In this document: positions 52,169 to 62,667 of the stretch, one piece after another
Numbering within the stretch: the stretch's first letter is position 1
How the letters are laid out: each line of letters opens with the position of its first letter
Assembly: GCA_029948255.1 (NCBI GenBank)
Contig: JALIZF010001812.1
Span: 620,001-684,000 of the forward strand
Origin: Telmatactis stephensoni
Lineage: Eukaryota; Cnidaria; Anthozoa; Actiniaria; Isophelliidae
DNA length: 64,000 bases
Reading direction: 5' to 3'
Notes under the pieces: generated by a model
Database searches by the model: none
Told to the model about the DNA's origin: nothing
What the model saw: only the letters and a program-made list of their open reading frames with translations
Position numbers and translations under genes: made by a program

Positions 52169-55100
52169 TTATAATGCTGTGGTAGTTGGTTTCGCTAAGC
52201 TTTGTCGGCGTTCATTTTGTCTGTCGTATCCTAGAAATATGAATAATCTTTCGGCTTCATTGTCGTACCATCCTCGCCAGTTTTCGTCTATCATACGTCG
52301 TAACGAGTCCTTTTCGAGAAAAACAGAAAAGAAAAATTAACCACGAATTCTGGGTGCTGCCCGAGACTCAGGTCTGAAAGACCATGTCGATGCAGGTTTT
52401 GACTTGCAGTATTAATATTCCGTTTTGAACAGTAGACTATGGCCATAAGCTATAGGCCATATTTCAAAAATGGTAAAAAGAAATGAGAGAGAGTTTTGTA
52501 CGTCGCGTATTTCAAGCACAGCTCAACTCGAGGACAGATCGTGTTGCACTACTTTTGCTGTTTAGCTTTTTTTTTTTCTTTTGAGAACAATTTTTGCGAT
52601 TGACCTTCCGCCCATCAAAAAATGAAAAAACTCGATAATTAAAGTACCTAAAATCCTACCAAATACGATCTTTAGGGGATATATAATAGTTCTACTGTCA
52701 TTTTGGTACTTAGTAGATAGAGTTCTTTTAGCCTCACCGTTGAATAGGTGACGTCAACTAAATTAGATAAGTTGTATCTCACCTTCAAAGTTGGTTGTAC
52801 AACGGCTTTCCTTTGATTGTCGTTGTTTTCACCAATAACACCCAATAGTGTAGACACGACATTATGTCTCTAATGTCAAACGAAATCAGTGTTAAAAGTG
52901 TGCACAATTTGGCAAACGGAAGAGGCCGCGAGGTTTAAGACGGGCGTACAGGGGTTTTCTCGTGACGCGTGAACAGGCATTTTTGTTTTTCGGGATTCTA
53001 ATAAATCATTTCTCGTGATCCGTGCATGACACTTCTCTTGTGACACGTGAAAAGCCGAAATAATTCTTCGATATCAATGTGACTCGGGATTTTTCGATTT
53101 TATTTTTCGTGATCCGTGACAAAGACGCCCCTGTTAAGAATATCGTTGGGTTTCTATACGTCTGGACTGGTTGCAAATGGTTGGGTTCAAAACTCCGGTG
53201 GACACTTACAGAAAGGGCTATTGTGGGTCAGATTTGGACAGCGAACTTCTTAATCGAAGTTTTGAAGTCGTGCATGCTGAATCGAGTCTCATTTGAACAC
53301 AAGTTTACTTGCGTTGCTTCGAATATTGAACGGCTTGGAAAGATTTGACTTCAACACATGGAATCTAGAATGCCGATATTACTCACCAAGTCTTCGTGTT
53401 CAGGGCCTTGGTAATCGTCAATTAGCTTGCAAAGTACTTCCACTACACCTAACGTACTGACATCAAACGAGTATGTAAAATTTGAGTAGTGTTTGCGTTA
53501 TTTGCGATTCATCAGTACATCGGCGAATTTTCATTTCACTTTTTTTTTTCACGCGAGAAAACGTGTGCTGACTTAATAATTATAAAATAATCATGTAACG
53601 CGCGCTCTCATTGGCCGAAGGACGCTTATACTATTGCACTCTAAATATGCACACAGCACGCGCGTGCACTTTTCGAATTTTTTGTCGGTGTAAATGAACA
53701 TTGAATTTGCTTGAAAACGTATTTTATAAAAGAAATAGAAAACTTGTCCGCTGTGCTGTGTGCAGATTTAGAGCACCTGGGGATTGATCAGAACACTCGA
53801 GAAGCGTCGAGCTCGGCTACGCCTCGTGCTTCTCTTAACACTTCTCCCCGCGTGCTCAAAATCTGCACACAGCACGCGCGCGCGTTTTCTATTTCTTCCT
53901 TGAGGTACCTTGATCGTAAGCTGGCTTCTTTACTGGAACTACAAATGTTACCTATAGCTTGAACGGCAACCTAGGGACCGAAAAGATAAACTCGTTAGAG
54001 CCACCCAAACATAAAACCATGAAACAACATAGTAACTAAATAGTATAAAATATAGTAAAAAATCCTTTATTTTGTCTGCCAGGAAAGCTACCTAGAGTGG
54101 AGAGCAAACATTACAATGGTTGCGCTCTATCCTGGGTAGTTTTCCTGACAGACACGATCCTTCGAAGTGTCACTGGACTTCGAATTAACAGTCGCTTAGG
54201 CTTAGTCCACGTTAATCTTGATAAATTTGAAAAAAAAACATCTTTTGGCAAATTAAAGGCAAATATTATTCATCTGAAAGTACAGGCGAAAATTTTTAAG
54301 AAAATCGCGAGAGATTAATTTTCCCGCCTTTTCTCAAACACGAACGCGCGCCGCCAATATGCTAATTAATTTGTGTTTTCAAACAAACATTCTCGGACGT
54401 GGCTATTAAAATGTGTTGAGACTAATACTGGGTCTAGAGAATATATACGTACCTTGACCAAGTCTGCTGATGACGATGGATTTTTAACAATACCTATAAT
54501 GTTAGCCAAGTAGTTACTTGCAAACTTAGCGACCGGAGGGCCACCTGACCACGCCCAGTGTCCAATATCCTTGATAGCTAAAACGCAAACACATTAACCA
54601 TTAGGTCAGCCATGCATACTGGAAACTCTTAGACATTGGCAATGGTCACATCAGAACATTCAATGTTGTTATCTCATGCACTCTAAATGGTTGTCAACAT
54701 CGTAAACATTGTTAAAGGTGAGATGTTCTGGTGAGACTGCGGTCATTTTTTCCAGCATTAGTTGTGCGTCTTAGAGAGGTCTCAGTATAAGGACATGTCC
54801 GTCAAAAACAGAAAATTGGCCTTCAAAACTCCTCTCTTCACGTACACGTACACGCCTATAGCTATCTCTTCACGTACACGTAGAACAGAGAGGATCATGC
54901 ACATGCCCTGCTTACCTCGCGTCTGGCGTTTCCATTTCAACGCGAAAGTGAGTCATATTGCATTTGCCGTAAACGCGAAAAGTGCTTAATACGCAACACC
55001 AGGCGGGAATTCAAAAAGTCACGCTCACGGCGCTTAATAAGTGCCTAACGACCAACGCAGGCGCGAAAAAATGATCTGTTCTTTCCAATGTACGTGAAGC

Positions 55101-56392
55101 ATAAACTCTAATACCGCTCATCTCACAGCGCGAAAGGAGAAGGACTGTTCTATTGATGGATCGTCGTCAATACGTGCTTTGTTTGAGCAATGTAGTACAG
55201 CAGTCACCTTTGATACGCTCCTCCGGGAATGGCGATGAAGACATGATCTTGGCAGCAATAAGAATGTCCCTCTCGTAGAGATTGTCGTTCTTCATGGCTG
55301 TAACAATATCCTCGTCTTGGGGAAGAACTACAATAGCGGTATGTACAAAGTATAAGGTTCTCTGAATAAGATTATTCATAATTGCACGAGTCAATTTTTG
55401 TAGTTTAAAAACGTGATGTTACGTTACACTAGGCTACAACAGTTTTAGCGCATCAAGGTCGCGTTAGAAGTTGACGTAGTGTACTAAAGCTAGCGCGCGT
55501 CTATCGTACTTTCATTGTTGCACTACGCCAACTTTTAATTGGACGAAACGATATTGCGCTAGCTGAAGTTGTCTAGTGTAAAATCACCTTTACCTACACG
55601 CTGTAAAGTTTAATATGTACAGCACCCGAAATGATGCCCGAACCTGAAATGATCCCCAATCCCAAATGATCCCCATCCAGTACCCAACAACAGCAATCCT
55701 TCATCAGTTCAGTTTTAGTTGTGACTATTTTGTCATGGTCCTTTTCTTGGTCACGTGATAGAAGTCTATTGTACAGGCTGGGCTTATGGACTTTTGTCAT
55801 GTGGGCATGAGCAAGACCAAGATCAGAACCAAAACCAATTACCTTTAAAGAAAATTGTTTCTGGTTCTGGTCTTGGTCTTGCTTTTAGTACAGTGCTTCA
55901 TCTAATCGACTGATTATTTGGGATTATTTAGATTTGGGCGATAACTCGTTGTGAGCAAAAATAGTTAAAAATATTCAGCTCGCTGGTACTCGCTGCAAGT
56001 AATATAAAAATGCGCTCGCTAGCACACTGCGAGTGTTAGGCCAAGTTCAGACGTCGAACTTTTGCCGTGTCGAATCTAATAGTTGCATTTTGTAGATGAG
56101 AAGTGCAGCGTCTGAACCTATTGTATTTGACAGATTTGATTAAGTATTAAATTGAAAAATTCAGTTTGAATCAAATTTGTCAAATACAATAGGTTCAGAA
56201 GCCGCACTTCTCATCTACAAAATGCAACTATTAGATTCGACGCGGCAAAAGTTCGACGTCTGAACTGGGCCTTAGCTTCAGAAGTGAAAGCGAATAGACT
56301 TATAACACTCCCTTTTGATCATTCAACCTACTTGCGCTTCTTCTTCTAATTTCTCGTACTGTATCGTGAACGTGGTCTTTGAGCCACTCCAT
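52169..56392 (-). CDS. ARMH2: ARMH2-like armadillo-helical protein
   Basis: Seven minus-strand exons: 56332-56392, 55208-55327, 54453-54577, 53909-53970, 53387-53456, 52783-52869 and 52169-52309. All junctions keep frame and give 221 residues. Start MEWLKDHVHD. The body is a chain of helices typical of HEAT/ARM folds: ERIKAIKDIGHWAWSGGPP, VAVQAIGNICSSSKEA, LGVVEVLCKLIDDYQ. The end has IDENWRGWYDNEAERLFIFL. From memory human ARMH2 has a matching GGP segment and an ENWSGWPENFAEVLYFL end. Function is not known to me; family members are small and many are testis- or cilium-expressed. Exon 7 uses an unusual acceptor (CGAAAAG). The gene is convergent with the Ki-67-like gene. Confidence 0.72.
52870..53386. 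other. Intron 5 of the ARMH2-like gene, with CGTGA-rich repeat
   Basis: Contains a stretch (about 52940-53140) rich in CGTGACGCGTGA and CGTGATCCGTGA words, bounded by ACAGGGG and a mirrored CCCCTGT. It resembles the motif style of the inner foldback arm (5805-5900) but is not a clear copy. A plus-strand open frame at 53079-53348 is not supported. Confidence 0.4.
53587..53897. mobile_element. GC-rich foldback MITE (ACGCGCGC family), copy 1
   Basis: The left end has AACGCGCGCTCTCATTGGCC. The right end ACGCGCGCGCGTTTTCTATTTC mirrors it. An inner stem pairs CTGTGTGCAGATTTAGAGCAC with GTGCTCAAAATCTGCACACAG. It ends 12 bp from an exon of the ARMH2-like gene. Same family as the element at 63402. 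Confidence 0.7.
54073..54154. repeat. 82-bp hairpin in an ARMH2-like intron
   Basis: A left arm starting TGTCTGCCAGGAAAGCTACC pairs with a right arm whose reverse complement starts TGTCTGTCAGGAAAACTACC. About 28 of 35 positions match, mostly transitions, around a 12-base loop. It could be a small foldback element or a hairpin RNA precursor. Confidence 0.55.
55413..55588. mobile_element. Short MITE, about 175 bp
   Basis: GTGATGTTACGTTACACTAG at the left is mirrored by CTAGTGTAAAATCACC at the right, with further pairing around TTTAGCGCA/TGCGCTAGC. It lies in intron 1 of the ARMH2-like gene. Confidence 0.6.
56039..56271. mobile_element. PIF/Harbinger-like MITE, near-perfect palindrome, 233 bp
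   Basis: Flanked by TTA on both sides (56036-56038 and 56272-56274). The arms of about 100 bp match almost completely: AGTTCAGACGTCGAACTTTTGCCG, AATCTAATAGTTGCATTTTG and AACCTATTGTATTTGACA all recur in reverse. The intact palindrome suggests a recent insertion in intron 1 of the ARMH2-like gene. Confidence 0.78.
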
Positions 56393-56504
56393 GTTGGATA
56401 TGTTTTCCCTTCAGCGTTTACAGACAACGTTTTGCATAGAATTGAGAACGCAAGCTGCTCTTTATGACATCACGCTTTGTGAGGGAAGCGCGCGCGCGCC
56501 TTCT

Positions 56505-56545
56505 TGCTCTGGACGCATGCGCAATCGTGTTTTGCGCATGAAAGT
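56505..56545 (-). promoter_or_regulatory. NRF1-like GCGCATGCGC elements upstream of the ARMH2-like gene
   Basis: GACGCATGCGCAATC and TTTTGCGCATG lie 115-150 bp upstream of the minus-strand ATG. Together they resemble the NRF1 palindrome (YGCGCAYGCGCR), a common housekeeping and ciliary promoter element. Confidence 0.35.
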
Positions 56546-57077
56546 CAAGAATGTCCCTAAATAGAAGTTCGACTGCAAATTCGCCCTTGCAGAGAATGAC
56601 TTTAGTAGACATAACTTATTAATAATATTCCCCTTTTCTTAGGGGGGCATGAGTGGCATCACATTTGAATTGAGTTTGCTGGTTCGTTCTGTCTCTTGCT
56701 TCAGATCTCCCTCAGTGAAAACAAACTGTCGTGAGCTTAGAGTTGTGTGCATAGAATAGTAGTGTGAGTGTGAGAATACAGTGTCCCCATTGAGTGCGCA
56801 AGCGCTAGAACACATTGGACACTTAAACAAACAGTTATTTTTATATTATAATTATTAATAATTATTTACAAGTGTAATTTTACAGGTTTAACATTAGCTT
56901 ATTGAGGCTACACTAATACGGATGAATTTGAAGACGCATGTTTTTTTCCTCTATCATACACCAAAGAAAAACGCCTTTTTAGTGTGGACGGATGACCAAA
57001 CCATGGAGAAAAAGAAGCATTTTAAAAATTATCTACATTGGCATGGTTGTAGCCTGAGACAAGAAAAAGCCGTGGTT

Positions 57078-58200
57078 TCACATGCTTGTTTGATTGTCTT
57101 GTTCACGTGACCTCTTATCACTGTAACTAACAACACTGTTACTATGGCAACATTTGTATTGACAACAGAGAAGCTGTTTAAAAGTCTGTCTAAAGTCTTT
57201 GTTGAACACGCTATAAATAATTGGGTTACATGCCGAGTTCATCAAGGCAAACACTTCTATTCCCTCCACAGCGTACGATGACACACAGGAATAACACACG
57301 GCGTAGACAAGAAGCAGGACGTTCAGAGGTCCCCAACACAGGATAAAAACACCAAGGACAACAGCTACAGTCAAGGTGATTTTGCGCTCTTTTTCGAGGC
57401 GACGTTGCTGTCGTACGCGTTCGCTGACATTAATCTAATAAACAAAAGTAGATCATTAATGTCAGATTGTACACAGGCATCGTGCATGTAATCATTTTTG
57501 GCCACTAATTGTGTGAAAACCATCATGCGTCTTGCAGTCCATGATCCACTTACCTGCGTGTTTGCAATGTTTGTCGCTTGTCTCTTAGCAACGAGGAATA
57601 TTTGACAATACGCAGCACACGTAACGGTGATTGGTACGACGCAGACAGTCACGTGCAGAAACAGTATATACGTGATGTCGAGGTTCAGATGGTACTGACA
57701 GAATCCCCCTTGGGTTCGATTTGTTATTTGTCGCCATCCCATGAAGGGGAGGAGTGCGGCGAGTATTGACAAGATCCAAGTAAAGGTGATGATTAGACCA
57801 ACACGAGTGCTTGTTACCAGGGCGTGGTATCGAAGGGGTTTGGTGATGGCTGAAGAAATTGAAGAAAGTACATTAATATATTGACTGTCTGACTGGCTTA
57901 TTGACTGACTGACTGACCGACTGACCGACTGACCGACTGACCGACTGACTGACTGACTGTCTGAGCGACTGACTGTCTGACCGACTGACTGATTGACTGA
58001 CCGACTGACTGACTGACCGACTGACCGACTGACCGACTGACCGACTGACTGACTGACCGACTGACTGACTGACTGACTGACTGACTGACTGACCGACTGA
58101 CTGGCCGACTGACTGACTGACTGGCTGATTGACTGGCTGACTGACTGACTGACTGACTGACGGACTGACTAAATGACTGACTGACTGGTTGATTGATTGC

Positions 58201-58245
<45 letters not shown>

Positions 58246-61200
58246 CCGCTTGTTGTTTTTCCTTAAGCCATCCAACCCCCCATGAAACGCCAAATGATCG
58301 CCACTTAACTGTCGTAATGACCCCTTGGCTCTGCCATAATGATGTCATCAGTTGAAATGACGTTAATGTCAACTAATGACGTCGTAGATTAGTAACAAGG
58401 TTTTCTTTTCTGTCTAATTTAGGTGTGCCTGAACGAATTCAAATCACTTATTCTCACCAATATATCTATCAGCGCTGATAAACAAAAGATGTAGACATGA
58501 TGAGCTCAGAAATACTTGTGTCACAAATATAGAAACGTGGCAGAGATTTAAGCCCACGATAGGATCCATTGTTGGGCCATACTTCTGGGTCATACTAATG
58601 AGAGGAAACACTAGGACACCCACTGGAAGGTCAGCCAGGGAAAGACTAAATAACAAGGCGTTGGTACTTGTACGTAGACGTCTGTTGACCACAATGGACA
58701 AGATAACCAAACTATTACCTGAAATGCAAGGTTAGATTTGAAATACTGTGCAGAATCAACAATATTAGTATCTACCAACTTGTGGTCTATCCGTCAATAA
58801 GAGTACAGACAATGCATGGGAAACCGCTTGCAACAATTATTTGGGATAAAAGGTGAAAAATCCTCATGAAACGCGGTAAAAGAACGAGAGCGCGCGACGG
58901 AACGCGTCAGCACCGTTACCTGAACTCTTATTGACAATGGTTTTCGACCAATCAGATTATAAGATAAGCCTGGTTTTCACTAGCGACGCAAGCACAAGCG
59001 CAAGCATAAAATTGTCTGTTTTCACTAGTAAAACACGAACACAAGCGCAAGCATAAGCGCAAGCACAAGATATCCAAAAATTTTGATCCTTGTGCTTGCG
59101 CTTGTGCTTGCGTCGTAGTGAAAACCAGGCTATAGTGTTATGCTCGATAGTGTTGCAAAAATGTCAATAACGCACGATTTTCTTGCATTAGGAAACCCTT
59201 TAATCCCACAAAGGATCGCTATTGCAGGCAAATAGGTTGATTGTGATTCAGATGATGATGATAATGATGATGATGATGATATTTGATCATAATAATAGCA
59301 GTAACAAACCAGAGAGCACGCTCCATCTATGGCCATTACAGCCAGTACTGCATGCTATCGTGCCTGTAATTTGTTAATTGAACAACGGCTATTAACGCCC
59401 GTATCAGTGCACTGACTAAGTATTTTTCTTAATCTAACATTAATAGATCCTTCATTTAAGTTAATTTGATCGAATATATTGTTTTTGTATTATGCGATTT
59501 CAAAGGTTTCCGTTTTCGGCCGTTAAGATCTAGACGGAGACGAACGAGTTGTGTTTTTTAAAAAGTTCTTCACCTAAAGGACACATATCTTGAGTATCCG
59601 GAGTTGGAAGTATTCTAGATGGTCTACTTCCGATGCTTTTCGCCGTTTTTTTGTATGTGTGTTTATGTGCGAGATTTGCCTTTTTATTCTGAGCTTGTCA
59701 AGAACATTTGCAAACGAAGTTTTCGTTTGGTGACAATAGTGTTTCATGAAAATAAATGCAGATATGTTTTCAAAGTTCTGCTGTCGAAAGACTTTTCTTC
59801 TAGATTCTGGATTCTGGATTCTGGATTCTGGTTTCTTGATTCTTGATTCTTGATTCTTGATTCTAGATTCTAGATTCTAGATTCTAGATTCTAGATTCTA
59901 GATTCTAGATTCTAGATTCTAGATTCTAGATTCTAGATTCTAGATTCTAGATTCTAGATTCTAGATTCTAGATTCTAGATTCTAGATTTGATTAATATCG
60001 ACTAACGGTCTATTCTGTATATCTTGCCAAATTTTAGAGTGAAATCAGCAGCACTTTCAGTATGGTGAGAATCTTATCAATCATCTTTTTCAGTTTGTCA
60101 TGATCAATAAGGCTCAATAATTAAACTAAGACGTCAAAGAAAAGTATGCACACATGAAGCAATCATCCTCGTTTTTTCATTAAAAAGCAAACTGATATCA
60201 CCTGATAGTGCTAGACGAAGCCGAAACCTCGGATTTCCACCTCGTAATTTCTTCCTTTTCATCAGCCAGATTTGTTTGTCATACATTTTCACAAACTAAT
60301 AACTTACGAACTCGACATTTCTAAAGCTTTATGTATTTTACAGATTAACTTGATGTGTATTCTAATTACAGTTTTGTGAGTTTGTGTGGGGTTTCAATAC
60401 TTTTTCGAAGAAAGTTTAAGTCATGAGTTGCCTAACTGCAGTCGGCCGACTTGGCTTTGATTACTTCTTTCGTGTTTATTGTGACATGAAAGGTAGGCTG
60501 GATGAACGAACGAACGAACGAACGAACGAACGAATGAATGAATGGATGAATGAATGAATGAATGGATGAATGAATGAATGAATGGATGGATAGATGGATG
60601 GATGGATGAATGAGTTAGCGAGTGAACATCAGAAACGAGAAGAAAGAATGGGAATATGGGGGAGTGATTTGAAGGTGAGTGAGCGAGAAACTGGAGAAGC
60701 ACATAGTCAAGAGTATGAACAAGTGAGTAAACCAGGGAGCAAATGACCTAGTAATCAACCGATATGACAAATGCGTGAGTGAGCGAATAAGCTGAAAGAG
60801 ATGAATTTTATGTGTTGACGCGAGTGAAGAAGTTTGATCAAAAATCTAATCTACACTCGTCCACAGCACATATAATTCCCCATATATTCCTGGCCTGTCT
60901 CAATACCATCCTGCATTTCACACAGGATCAAAACTGACACACTGTCATAATTCCAAAATCTTCTCCCTTTTTATGAGTTCTATATTACACAAAAGACTTA
61001 AAAAAGATCCATTAAGGGCGACAGAAGTGACATTGGCACTCCACACAGTCACCAAGTCATCCGACGTCTGATTTGATCATTTTTGTCGGGCGCCATTTCG
61101 CTAAGGCGTTGCTGTGATACCATCGAACAATACGGAAGAATAAATAGCGCAGGGAGTATCATATGAACAATGATTTTTGTGTGGATAAATTGTAATTCAA

Positions 61201-61697
61201 CTCTCAGAAATATCAGTGAGAACGGACCTTGAGAGAGAGATAAGATCCCGAAATCGTTCGCTTTATTTATTTATGTCTTTTTTCACAAGTAAAAGTTTGT
61301 GCAAAAAGCTATTTGCGGTCATGAATTAGGTTTGTTAAGACCATGACAGCAGAATTGCGCTTTTGATTAGAACAAATCTCTTTTCTGTAACCTGTCCAGC
61401 TGAATAAACGTCGTTTTTTGACAAACTTATGTAGATTCCCGTTTGGTTGTTTCCTACCTCTTCGCACACGTCCAACTTCTTTTTCAAGAAATGTTATTCA
61501 ATATGCCACAGACAAATTTCTTTTCTATGATATTTGTATACACGTCCCATCATTTTAGTTGTAAGAAAAACCTATCCAAACATGGCTCAGCTGCTTGGCC
61601 CGATTATAGCTCCGCTATTCCAAGCAGCTGCTCTCTCTCTCCAAAGGAAAATTATATATATAGATTATATAAAGTAATATATGGTGAGCTAACAAAT

Positions 61698-61730
<33 letters not shown>

Positions 61731-62667
61731 TTGTTGTTGTTGTTGTTGTTGTTGGCGAAGCGAAGACTAAAACAAGCTCACAGTTTTAATCCTACATGTA
61801 CAGATGCCATTTTTGTCCTGTTTTTCTCAAGAATAGATAAGCTCGGACAGACAAAACCGTCTAAAAGTGAATTCATAGAAAATCAAATAGAAAGCAGACT
61901 AAACTGAGAATTACCGCAATTTTGTGATTTAAATATGAAACAAGCAAATGTTTAAAAAGTGTGTACGAGATAAAATTGGCAACGAGCTGAGAGGTCGAAT
62001 TCTTCCCAAGTGACCGGGTAATTGCCGGATCTCTTTTTTCTAAATGCACGAGCTGTTATCGAGAGCTTTTACATCTCAAAAAATATCTTATTTTTTGAAT
62101 GAAGGTTCGAATTTTTTCCGAGACTATTTCACACTCGAAGAAACATACACAAATTTTTGATATCTTATTTAAGTTTATTCTTCTTAAGCCTTTTCATAGA
62201 AATGACTTGAGTGACAGAAAACTAAAAAAGGGTCCACGTATTGTGAAATGTGGCCAACTCAATCTTTTCATAGACCAATGAAGTACTATAAGGACACAAA
62301 TTTATTGAAAATGCGGGAACTCTGTCATGCATGTATTTTTGCAAAAAGCTAAAAGCTTTTAAGTAAGATGAAAACATTTGGCCACAACGTAAACTACAAC
62401 TGAAGAGTCCAAATGGATTTCTGATTGCTTCCGTATTATTTGCTCAAAGTGAAGTAACTTAAAATGCACAATATATGTTTTAGATTAGCAACGAAAGTCG
62501 GCAAAACTAGTAACTAGTAACTCACCAATGATGATAAGAGGAAAAGCAAGAGAAAATCCAGCGTAGAAGAGAATTTTCAGCTCTAAAGGATGTGAAGCTG
62601 TAACATTCATATCGCTACAAACAAAACCACTCACAAACTGCCAGTCTTTTTTTCCTACGATGTCCAA
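57078..62667 (-). CDS. Class A GPCR, adenosine-receptor-like
   Basis: Four minus-strand coding exons: 62526-62667, 58458-58718, 57554-57849 and 57078-57434, in phase, 351 residues. Seven membrane helices carry all class A landmarks: GN in TM1 (Asn49), SLADLP in TM2 (Asp77), Cys107, DRYIAITKPLRY (131-142), Trp159, Cys185 in loop 2, CWGP in TM6 (266-269) and NPIIY in TM7 (303-307). ALVTSTR, FMGW, IFLVAKRQ and DFRQTF resemble adenosine receptors. The amine-binding Asp at 3.32 is replaced by Thr114, so it is not a classical amine receptor. The N-terminus is short, with one NVT sequon. The ligand is unknown; an adenosine-like ligand is only suggested. Confidence 0.9.
57893..58245. repeat. GACT/GACC and GATT tetranucleotide array in a GPCR intron
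   Basis: Almost pure GACT with GACC variants (57900-58170), then GATT units (58190-58243). Minus-strand open frames of QSVSQSV type are artefacts. Confidence 0.97.
58967..59131. mobile_element. MITE (AGCCTGGTTTTCACTA ends), 165 bp
   Basis: AGCCTGGTTTTCACTAGCGACG at the left is matched in reverse at the right (TCGTAGTGAAAACCAGGCT). ATA flanks both ends. The interior is a run of AAGCACAAGCGC words and their reverse. Confidence 0.78.
59797..59988 (+). repeat. 7-bp minisatellite (GATTCTA)n
   Basis: Starts with GATTCTG and GATTCTT variants, then about eighteen near-perfect GATTCTA units. Confidence 0.97.
60503..60615 (+). repeat. (GAAC)n/(GAAT)n/(GGAT)n microsatellite
   Basis: Six GAAC units lead into mixed GAAT and GGAT units. 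Minus-strand Ser/His/Ile-rich frames are artefacts. Confidence 0.93.
61698..61756 (+). repeat. (TTG)n microsatellite
   Basis: About nineteen TTG units with one TTT interruption. Confidence 0.95.

Larger units (their letters stand above)
58719..62525. other. Large first intron of the GPCR gene
   Basis: About 3.8 kb with no further exon recognised. It holds a MITE and three microsatellites listed separately, and a CGCGCG-containing stretch near 58880-58920 that recalls the ACGCGCGC MITE family. An open frame of 154 codons at 61443-61907 crosses the TTG microsatellite and shows no domain. Confidence 0.5.

Noticed and set aside
52940..53140. Possible second copy of the foldback inner arm
   Set aside because: It shares only short CGTGA-type words with 5805-5900 and no extended alignment could be seen; kept only as a note.
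57873..58293. QSVSQSV-repeat frames on the minus strand
   Set aside because: Produced by the GACT tetranucleotide array inside a GPCR intron.
61443..61907. 154-codon frame in the GPCR first intron
   Set aside because: It crosses the TTG microsatellite (poly-Leu), lacks a domain and is on the opposite strand to the gene; not supported.
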